Made by a program: the position numbers and the translations under genes | Shown here: positions 1 to 5,412 of the stretch, piece by piece | How positions within the stretch are numbered: position 1 is the first letter of the stretch | Layout of the letters: each line of letters starts with the position of its first letter | NCBI GenBank assembly: GCA_002717915.1 | Contig: PBCV01000041.1 | Location: forward strand, 1 to 7,070 | DNA: 7,070 nucleotides | Direction: 5' to 3' | Origin: Fidelibacterota bacterium | GTDB lineage: Bacteria > Fidelibacterota > Marinisomatia > Marinisomatales > UBA1611 | The notes under the pieces: model-generated | The model's database searches: none | The model's input: the letters and a program-made list of their open reading frames with translations, nothing else | Told to the model about the DNA's origin: nothing

Positions 1-149
1 AAAAAGCCAGGGGTATGATGGCCCGGTTTATTATCCAAAACCGAATTGAAAACGAAAAAGATATCTTGGCTTTTAATTTGGGCGGCTATACCTTCGACTA
101 TTCATTATCTACACCGCTGGAACCGGTATTTACCCGGCCGCAGGCCTGA
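1..149 (+). CDS. yaaA: Peroxide stress protein YaaA (UPF0246/DUF328), C-terminal end only
   Basis: This is the 3' end of a gene that begins left of the window. The first full codon is at base 3, and 48 sense codons run to a TGA stop at 147-149. The visible tail begins KARGMMARFIIQNRI, continues with a LGGYTFD segment and ends VFTRPQA. From memory, this matches the C-terminus of the YaaA family: a K-x-RG-x-M-x-RFII-x-NR block, then GY-x-FD and a terminal VF-x-R. In E. coli, YaaA limits hydrogen peroxide damage by lowering free intracellular iron, and it is cytoplasmic. The next gene starts 20 bases downstream on the same strand, so co-transcription is possible. The family normally ends at about this point, so TGA acts here as a true stop, which matters for the UGA in the minus-strand gene at 1386-1964. 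Only the tail is visible, so integrity of the rest is unknown. Confidence 0.85.
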   Translation, partial: KARGMMARFIIQNRIENEKDILAFNLGGYTFDYSLSTPLEPVFTRPQA

Positions 150-169
150 ATTAGATTTCAATTTAGTCT

Positions 170-763
170 ATGAAAAAAATAATTTTTACTATTATCTTGG
201 TTGCTGCGCAGGCAGTTTTCTCTCAACAGGATACCACTTCTAAGTACCAGGATATAATCATCGGTTTATGGAATGATTATATTACCCAAGTTGATGATAA
301 AAACATTGAAGGTATGTTCAATTACTTTACACTTCCGTTGGTATTGCATTTTAATGCAGATGTTGCACATAATATTAAGACCAGGGAAGAGTTCGAAGAA
401 ATTTTCAATACTTGGAAAAATTCATCCAAAGCTGATTTCCATCGTACCAAGCGTGAGACCATTAATGTCAGTGAAGTATTTAAAGATTTTTTATGTATTG
501 CCGATGTTGTGTACAAGCGACTTGATAGTAACGGTCAAGTGATCAAATTGGAAAGGGCGTTATATCATTATGTGAATGTGGAAGGAGAGTGGAAGATCTA
601 TATGATCAGTAATGTGGACAGCGGAAGTCAGGCTGACATAAAAGCAGCACAACAAGCACGTATTGATAAACGTACTCTTGAGAGAGCTTATAGGCGTGGA
701 GTCCTAGGAAGCAGTGTAGAGCACAAGAGAGTCTTCAATGAAAAAATAGATGTTAGTGAATAG
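170..763 (+). CDS. Exported NTF2/SnoaL-like domain protein, paralogue 1
   Basis: A 197-residue protein of unknown function. Residues 1-18 form a signal peptide (MKKIIFTIILVAAQAVFS, then QQD), so it is probably periplasmic or secreted. Residues about 25-150 resemble the NTF2/SnoaL-like cone fold: an opening helix with a Y-x-x-x-x-DDKNIEGM segment, then PLVLHFNAD, a helix with EEFEEIFNTWK, and late strands ending in WKIYMISNVD (141-150). Such domains can be enzymes, binding domains or dimerisation domains, and no catalytic set is recognisable. Residues 151-197 are a charged, probably helical tail rich in K, R, E and Q that is absent from its neighbour. The start is fixed by an in-frame TAG at 164-166, two codons upstream. 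No clear Shine-Dalgarno sequence is seen. It lies 20 bases after yaaA and 97 bases before its paralogue at 861-1358. The family call is moderately sure; the role is unknown. Confidence 0.85.
   Translation: MKKIIFTIILVAAQAVFSQQDTTSKYQDIIIGLWNDYITQVDDKNIEGMFNYFTLPLVLHFNADVAHNIKTREEFEEIFNTWKNSSKADFHRTKRETINVSEVFKDFLCIADVVYKRLDSNGQVIKLERALYHYVNVEGEWKIYMISNVDSGSQADIKAAQQARIDKRTLERAYRRGVLGSSVEHKRVFNEKIDVSE
221..237 (+). repeat. 17-bp block shared by the two tandem paralogues (copy 1)
   Basis: The 17 bases TCTCAACAGGATACCAC occur identically at 912-928. In both genes they lie 51 bases after the A of the ATG and encode the residues just after the signal peptide (SQQDT region). This is a remnant of gene duplication rather than an independent repeat. 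Confidence 0.8.
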
Positions 764-764
764 T

Positions 765-781
765 AAGGTTCTATGAACCTT
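765..781 (+). terminator. Perfect 7-bp hairpin after paralogue 1, possible terminator
   Basis: AAGGTTC and GAACCTT form a perfect inverted repeat around a TAT loop, beginning one base after the TAG stop of the first NTF2-like gene. The following bases are A+T-rich but contain no real T run, so it is at best a weak intrinsic terminator. It could instead be an mRNA 3'-end stabiliser. Confidence 0.45.
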
Positions 782-860
782 TATGGAATTATTATCACAT
801 CAGGCTTTTCATTAAAATCTCTATCAAAGTAGTTTTTTACTCTAGCTTCTAAACTGATCT

Positions 861-1358
861 ATGAAAAAGATAATATTCTTAATTATCTTATTGACTGCTG
901 ATATAATTTTTTCTCAACAGGATACCACCTTCAAGGAACAGGACCTGATTATCAGTATACTAGAAGATTATTTCGCTCAAGTAGATAACAAAGACATTGA
1001 TGGCATGTACAGATTTTTTGCAATGCCACTTGTGTTACACTTCAATGCTGATAAACCACATCATATAAAGGATAAGGAAGAGTTTGATGCAATATTTAGC
1101 GCCTGGAAGCGTTCGCCTAACTCTAACTTTCATAGTACAAGGATCGATAGCATTCGTGTTAATAATGCATTCTTTAATTACTTCTGTGTTGCAGATGTAA
1201 CCTATTCACGATTAGATAACAAAGGTAATACAATAAATCAACAGCGTGTATTATATAATTTTGTCAAAGGTGACAAATTTGGTCCGCTGGGATTATTGAT
1301 TAAATGGTTTAAGGCGTGGAAGATCTATATGATTACTAATGTAGAAATAGTCGAATAA
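861..1358 (+). CDS. Exported NTF2/SnoaL-like domain protein, paralogue 2
   Basis: A 165-residue paralogue of the protein at 170-763 and of unknown function. It has a signal peptide (MKKIIFLIILLTADIIFS, then QQDTT). The body follows the same NTF2/SnoaL-like order: DYFAQVDNKDIDGMYRFFAM, PLVLHFNAD, EEFDAIFSAWK, FCVADVTYSRLD and a final WKIYMITNVE (from residue 153). Two differences stand out. About a dozen extra residues (around FGPLGLLIKWF) sit just before the last strand, and the long charged tail of paralogue 1 is missing, so the protein ends soon after the domain. An in-frame TGA at 855-857 fixes the start, in the same stop-TCT-ATG arrangement seen at paralogue 1. Identical 17- and 18-base blocks shared with paralogue 1 show a tandem duplication. 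It converges with the minus-strand gene ending at 1386, 27 bases away. Confidence 0.85.
   Translation: MKKIIFLIILLTADIIFSQQDTTFKEQDLIISILEDYFAQVDNKDIDGMYRFFAMPLVLHFNADKPHHIKDKEEFDAIFSAWKRSPNSNFHSTRIDSIRVNNAFFNYFCVADVTYSRLDNKGNTINQQRVLYNFVKGDKFGPLGLLIKWFKAWKIYMITNVEIVE
912..928 (+). repeat. 17-bp block shared by the two tandem paralogues (copy 2)
   Basis: Second copy of the block at 221-237, at the same offset from its start codon. A further identical 18-base block, encoding WKIYM and flanking bases, occurs at 589-606 and 1316-1333. Confidence 0.8.
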
Positions 1359-1359
1359 C

Positions 1360-1380
1360 AGAACCTAGAATATTAGTTCT
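1360..1380. terminator. Short hairpin between convergent genes, possible weak terminator
   Basis: AGAA-C-CTA and TAG-TTCT can pair as 4 plus 3 base pairs with one bulged C around a six-base GAATAT loop. The hairpin fills most of the 27-base gap between the convergent stop codons at 1358 and 1386. On the plus strand it is followed by TATATTTAAAAAT rather than a clean T run. The position suits a bidirectional terminator, but the stem is A+T-rich and weak. Confidence 0.35.
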
Positions 1381-1385
1381 TATAT

Positions 1386-1964
1386 TTAAAAATCTATATC
1401 TATTACAGCATCTTTCTTACTGTTCAGTTGCTTCTTATACTGAAAGTCAGCGTAGTTGATGTTTTTGCTTTCCAGGTATTTTGTCAGTTCTTCAAGATAA
1501 CTATTTTCCTGACCATCTTCATAACCGTCTGATTTATGAATAATGGTTCCATCTTTATCCACAAGAAATAATGTTGGAAACCCTTTAACACCAAACTGTT
1601 TTGCTAATTTACCTCGGGGATCCACAGAGACATCAAACTTATATTTTCTTTTGTTGATGTAGGGTCTAACCTGGTTAAGTATTTGGGGCTTGTTTGCATT
1701 CACCGCTAGAACTTTTAACCCTGTTTCGGTAAAATTAGAATTTAGTTGATCGAGATAGGCTAACTGCCTCTCACAAAAGGGTCACCAGGTTGTCCAGAAA
1801 TTAATTATTACCGGACCATCTTCATTAAAGTCTGAGAGTTTTGCGTATTCTCCATTGAGCATTTTTATCCGGGAATCAGGCAGTTGATTATCTTTTATGG
1901 AAGCTGCCATGACAAATTGGACAAGGAAGATAAATATTATAGCGGGTTGATAAACTTTTTTCAT
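1386..1964 (-). CDS. Exported thioredoxin/TlpA-like oxidoreductase, probable selenoprotein with UxxC active site (in-frame UGA = Sec61)
   Basis: Read through the TGA at 1782-1784, this is a single 192-residue protein. It starts at ATG 1962-1964 and ends with TAA at 1386-1388; both halves are in the same frame. Residues 1-20 are a signal peptide (MKKVYQPAIIFIFLVQFVMA), which predicts a periplasmic or envelope site. The thioredoxin fold follows: a KLSDF strand-turn, VIINFWTTW (52-60), the active site U-P-F-C (61-64), ERQLAYLDQL helix, LKVLAVNANK strand, VDPRGKLAKQFGV, the cis-Pro loop GFPT (Pro130) and the FLVDKDG hairpin. TlpA/ResA-like proteins have Cys where the UGA lies. Cys64 is the only cysteine in the protein. 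Family members reduce or exchange disulfides; the partner here is unknown. It lies 103 bases downstream of the large minus-strand gene. Alternatives are a pseudogene or a sequencing error that changed TGC/TGT to TGA, but the UGA position, the intact frame downstream and the adjacent hairpin favour selenocysteine. Confidence 0.8.
1752..1772 (-). promoter_or_regulatory. Candidate bacterial SECIS hairpin downstream of the UGA
   Basis: On the minus strand, nine bases after the UGA, the RNA can fold as GAGA-GGC, loop AGUUA, GCC-UA-UCUC: seven base pairs with a two-base UA bulge on the 3' side. A UUG/CAA pairing just outside can lengthen the stem. Sixteen bases separate the UGA from the apical loop, and the second loop base is G. 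Known bacterial SECIS elements lie within the coding region right after the UGA and carry a conserved G early in a small apical loop, where SelB binds. The fit is good by eye, but short hairpins are common and no folding energy was computed. Confidence 0.6.
1782..1784 (-). other. In-frame UGA codon, probable selenocysteine insertion site (residue 61)
   Basis: Read on the minus strand, the codons are TTC TGG ACA ACC TGG TGA CCC TTT TGT (split here into codons: F W T T W, UGA, P F C). The 26 codons between this UGA and the GTG at 1701-1703 are all sense and encode typical thioredoxin-fold helix and strand sequence. UGA therefore replaces exactly the N-terminal, nucleophilic cysteine of the redox motif, the position most often occupied by Sec in thioredoxin-fold selenoproteins. 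Confidence 0.75.
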
Positions 1965-1998
1965 TGAATAAAATTTCCCATTCTCTATATTTAATTAA

Positions 1999-2017
1999 GA
2001 TTTAATTTCAATTAATC
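1999..2017 (-). terminator. A+T-rich inverted repeat in the gap between the two minus-strand genes
   Basis: GATTAATT and AATTAAATC can pair with one bulged A around a very small loop. It sits inside the 103-base, strongly A+T-rich gap after the stop of the large gene and before the start of the thioredoxin-like gene. It might slow or end transcription, but it lacks G+C pairs and a T run. The same gap could also carry a promoter for the thioredoxin-like gene; no convincing -35/-10 pair was picked out. Confidence 0.2.
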
Positions 2018-2067
2018 TAAGCCAATAATTAATAACAATAAATTAAATTCTTTTAGAACTAATCCAT

Positions 2068-5000
2068 TTACCGCACAACTGCAAATTTTCCGATAAAGGG
2101 ATCATTTGTAACATTACCATCTTCCTGGACATGGTAAATATATAATCCAGGACCTGCTTCCTGGTTGTTGATAGTTCTCATATCCCAGAAAGCGTTCCCT
2201 GAAAATTCATTCTGGTGTTTTAGGGTGGTCACAAGTTCCCCAGCCAGGGTATAGATCCGGATAGTACAATTCCCGGTTAAATTGGTAAACCGGATTCGTC
2301 TCAGGTGCTCTGTTTCATTGAATTTTGAGCCTGCGACATAAGGATTTGGGACCACTTTAACATTGTTGAGATTAGCCTGGGGCGTGATTCCTGGATACAC
2401 CTGTATGAAGTTGCGGTCTAGAACGGTTGTTCCCTTTGAATTCTCTAGTGAAGCATAGCCATCTGGATCGGCCCATTTATTCGGATTTGAATAATTTGTA
2501 TCCACCACGGTTTCAAACTGGCCATTACCTATATCCACGTAAGTAACATGGTAGGGAGGTTCCACGCCCATATCGTAAGCGACAACTGCATAGGTGTATT
2601 CGACCCCGTTCAAGACATTATCATCTTCAAACATGTACCTGAAGGTATCCCCTTCGACCACATGAAGTTCTGGAAGCCGAATCATATCGAATCCTGAGTC
2701 GTTTCCCAAACTGAACCAGGGGAAATAGGGATCCTGGCCTTTGATTGAATGGCCCCTTGACAACTCAGGCTCACAATCAAAATTGTTCTCATATACACAA
2801 TGCAAAGAATCTTCTTCAGCAGAAAGGTCGAACTGTTGAAACGGCTGCCATCCGACAAAAATACCATCTGTATCGTAGATCATATCATCCGCAGCACCCC
2901 AGGTTTCTCCTCCATCATTGCTTTTATAGATCTTGTATCCTTCAAAATCTGCATAGCCGGTTACCACGTCCATGGAAGATTCACCGTAATTGTCCCAGTA
3001 AACCCTAACCTTGCCTAGTTCTCCTTCAGCATAAACATTGGGCCGGTTTGGGGGAGTAAATCCCTGGTATCTGGAATTATACATGACCTGGGCAAACCGT
3101 GCGTTATTGATCAGATCTTCTTCATTCTGCCCAAAAATAATGCAGAAGGAAAAGGGAACTTCCCTGCCCACAGGGAGGTCAAAGGGACCGCAGGTCATTA
3201 GCACCAAGGGATCCACACCTTCCGGAGGTCTCTGAAATACCATCTCCTGTTCAATACCTTCCAGGGAATCGAAATGAGGGTTGAGGTCGGAAGGGAGATC
3301 TGTCCCGGGATCAAAGGTGTGAAAGTGCCAGGCATGTTCATTTTCACTCAGGTTGGTTGTGTCCCCGATCATGATCTTATAAAATAATTCTTCTTTATTT
3401 CTGGCCTGGGGGCAGCCGGGAGTTCCGGCGTAGCAGTCACCGGAAAGACTCTCAGGATGGGTCACACCGGGTCGAAGGTACCAGTCCAGCCAGTGCCAGT
3501 CTGTCATTTTCAGGGGTTCTCCCGGAAAAATATCAATCACACCATCCCGATCCAGATCTACAGGTACTGTAGCCTTGGGCGAATCGAGCAATTGTGTGGC
3601 AACAAGTCCAAATTCATTCCCCGGGCTGGGAGTGTCCGGGTTCATGGCGTAGCCGGCAATTCCGGAGTAGCCATCATAGTCACCGATCATAGCCATGCTG
3701 ATCAGCATACGTTCATTATTTACTTCAAATATTTCCCAGTAATACTTCATATAGTCATCTGCGCTGGACCAGTAACTGCTGTTGCCGTATTTGTCACTGG
3801 TCAGGATCACTCCATCATTCCAAAACCCCAGGCTTACTCCAGCATAATCAAACCCTTTTCCCCGGTTCAGTTTTGTGCCATCAGGCATGACCATGCCTTC
3901 GCCGCAGATCTGGTTACCGTTTTTATCCCGGACGGGTATTCCATATTCATCTTCAGCGCACCAGTCACCGCTCTCATTTCGAACCTTTACAGTGACAAAA
4001 AGAATATCTTCTGCATAGGAGACACCGTAAGAGTGTGCTTCAGACATGACCCTGATTCCCATGGGATATCCCGTTTGCTCATACTCGTTATTTGTATTCA
4101 CCTGGTTTCCGCGGTGTGCCCAGCGATCATCAAACTCCAGGTAAACATCCATATCCGAGATAAACCTTCCGGGGACGTCTTCCCAGCAGTCCGGGTCCTT
4201 CCGCGACTGGGAACACCCGGGAAGATTTATGTTATAATCCTGGGCCCACCATCCGGGCCAGAAAGGTTCGATTTCTCCTGTCATATCATTCATTATTTTT
4301 GGCCAGGTAGAACCATATCCTGAATGAGCCAGCAAAGGGTAGGTATCAGCTGGGTCGGTGACATAGGTATTTCCAAAAATATCTCCTGCAGAAACATCTG
4401 TATTGTGTGAATTGGTTCTTGCCATGGTGGTCGCCTGCCAGTCCGTATTATAGCTCGGATTATAATAGGTTAAACAAGACTCTGCTGTGTTGGCTCCAAA
4501 ATAGAAATACTTATCATCGGCTGTCCATTCTTCCTGGTCCTTGCCATAGTCATAGTAATCGAACTGATCTTCGCGGCTGATCAGGTTTGGCCTCAGTGCC
4601 CAGGGATAAATAAATCCAATCCGTGATGTAGATTTATTTGGGTCCAGATCACCCGTTGTGCTGATAATTATTTTTTTTGCTTCATCATCCATAGCCCATT
4701 GATAGTCACCTGTGATCTGATCGATTAATTCTTTCCGGGAAATACTATCAGGCTCCCACAATCCGTAATCATCTTCTGCATCAAACAGGATGCCCACAAA
4801 GTTGGTATCCCCATCTTCGTACCAGGCTTCATAGGCATTCTGGGATTCCCAGATGCTGTAGATTGGGAAACCTTCATCATCTGTGATCGTTTCAATGATG
4901 GTCCAGGTGTAGTTGGATGAGTAGGAATGTCCTGGAACCCCTGCCAGAAAGGTGACTTCATAGAGATAGGCATATTCTCCCCATGCCCCATTGGGGTTCA

Positions 5001-5238
5001 CTTCAATGTCAATGAAATTCCCGTAGTTTATAATGGCAGTCTGTGCCTTACCCTGTAGCAAATAACCCCGCGCTCTATCGCTCATGGGATTGGTGGGAAA
5101 AGGATTATCACCAATGCGAGCAGTCTGGTTTATTGTATATGGATCCGATGTGTATACTTTAGTTGGGCGTCCGGTATTGTTCCCATTCAATAATGAAATA
5201 AATATAGCGATTGTAAAAAGCAAATAGGGATGGGTCAT
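2068..5238 (-). CDS. Large exported protein with Por/type IX secretion-like C-terminal domain, function unknown
   Basis: A complete 1056-residue protein. An N-terminal hydrophobic stretch (LLFTIAIFISLL, within residues 1-20) looks like a signal peptide. The start is well supported by an in-frame TAA four codons upstream (5248-5250). Residues about 30-740 are rich in Trp, Tyr, Asp and Gly and match no domain I can name. An EF-hand-like calcium loop, DLDRDGVIDIFPGE, lies near residue 561. Residues about 740-885 look fibronectin type III-like (KVRVYWD..., EGYKIYKS, YTYAVVAYD). The last 100 residues (from about 957) hold VVPNPYV, RRIRFTNL, TIRIYTLAGELV and a final GKFAVVR. This is a FlgD-like/Por-secretion sorting domain style common in Neomarinimicrobiota and Bacteroidota, suggesting passage over the outer membrane and surface attachment or release. 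More than a dozen cysteines suggest disulfides. It ends in TAA. It looks richer in G+C than the NTF2-like genes. The thioredoxin-like gene lies downstream on the same strand. Confidence 0.85.
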   Translation of the reverse strand: MTHPYLLFTIAIFISLLNGNNTGRPTKVYTSDPYTINQTARIGDNPFPTNPMSDRARGYLLQGKAQTAIINYGNFIDIEVNPNGAWGEYAYLYEVTFLAGVPGHSYSSNYTWTIIETITDDEGFPIYSIWESQNAYEAWYEDGDTNFVGILFDAEDDYGLWEPDSISRKELIDQITGDYQWAMDDEAKKIIISTTGDLDPNKSTSRIGFIYPWALRPNLISREDQFDYYDYGKDQEEWTADDKYFYFGANTAESCLTYYNPSYNTDWQATTMARTNSHNTDVSAGDIFGNTYVTDPADTYPLLAHSGYGSTWPKIMNDMTGEIEPFWPGWWAQDYNINLPGCSQSRKDPDCWEDVPGRFISDMDVYLEFDDRWAHRGNQVNTNNEYEQTGYPMGIRVMSEAHSYGVSYAEDILFVTVKVRNESGDWCAEDEYGIPVRDKNGNQICGEGMVMPDGTKLNRGKGFDYAGVSLGFWNDGVILTSDKYGNSSYWSSADDYMKYYWEIFEVNNERMLISMAMIGDYDGYSGIAGYAMNPDTPSPGNEFGLVATQLLDSPKATVPVDLDRDGVIDIFPGEPLKMTDWHWLDWYLRPGVTHPESLSGDCYAGTPGCPQARNKEELFYKIMIGDTTNLSENEHAWHFHTFDPGTDLPSDLNPHFDSLEGIEQEMVFQRPPEGVDPLVLMTCGPFDLPVGREVPFSFCIIFGQNEEDLINNARFAQVMYNSRYQGFTPPNRPNVYAEGELGKVRVYWDNYGESSMDVVTGYADFEGYKIYKSNDGGETWGAADDMIYDTDGIFVGWQPFQQFDLSAEEDSLHCVYENNFDCEPELSRGHSIKGQDPYFPWFSLGNDSGFDMIRLPELHVVEGDTFRYMFEDDNVLNGVEYTYAVVAYDMGVEPPYHVTYVDIGNGQFETVVDTNYSNPNKWADPDGYASLENSKGTTVLDRNFIQVYPGITPQANLNNVKVVPNPYVAGSKFNETEHLRRIRFTNLTGNCTIRIYTLAGELVTTLKHQNEFSGNAFWDMRTINNQEAGPGLYIYHVQEDGNVTNDPFIGKFAVVR

Positions 5239-5412
5239 GAACTGATTTTACAAAAAGTAATCTTTATAATATAATTGGAATGTTTATAATAAATATTCTG
5301 ATGCCAACTTATCCAATCCATACATAAAATCTAAATGTATTCTCTTATTTTGATATCATAGGCTACGATTGTATCTTTTTGGCCCTTCTTGAACAATTTT
5401 ATTGGGAGTTAA
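5239..5412. promoter_or_regulatory. A+T-rich divergent intergenic region, likely holding both promoters
   Basis: This 174-base gap separates two divergent genes for large exported proteins, so it should hold both promoters. TATAAT occurs on the plus strand at 5265-5270 and again at 5285-5290, and could serve as -10 boxes for the rightward gene, though no good -35 is paired with either. No leftward promoter is clear. Shared regulation of the two surface proteins from this gap is plausible but not shown. Confidence 0.4.
5404..5408 (+). promoter_or_regulatory. Shine-Dalgarno-like GGGAG before the right-hand gene
   Basis: GGGAG lies 4 bases before ATG 5413 and 7 bases before ATG 5416. The spacing is better for the second ATG, so the true first residue could be either Met. 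It is the clearest ribosome site in the window; the two NTF2-like genes and the large minus-strand gene show none. Confidence 0.5.

Noticed and set aside
46..243. A 65-codon plus-strand frame overlapping the left end
   Set aside because: It overlaps the yaaA tail and the signal peptide of the first NTF2-like gene in a different frame, and both of those are recognisable proteins.
1386..1703. A separate small thioredoxin-like gene starting at GTG 1703
   Set aside because: It would begin inside the thioredoxin fold and lack the active site. The same frame continues upstream without interruption through the UGA to a signal peptide, so it is the C-terminal half of the gene at 1386-1964.
1782..1784. 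Genome-wide reassignment of UGA to Trp or Gly
   Set aside because: yaaA ends in TGA where its family ends, and the long genes contain no in-frame TGA despite many Trp and Gly codons.
1782..1964. A 60-residue exported peptide ending at the TGA
   Set aside because: It would stop directly before the active-site motif of a thioredoxin fold, leaving no functional protein. Read-through gives a complete domain in the same frame.
2682..3235. Several short open frames on both strands within the large gene
   Set aside because: All are out-of-frame shadows of the 2068-5238 coding sequence, with no motif of their own.
3457..4323. A 288-codon plus-strand open frame inside the large minus-strand gene
   Set aside because: It lies wholly antisense to a well-supported coding sequence, has no recognisable domain or ribosome site, and its composition looks like a shadow of the richer G+C gene.
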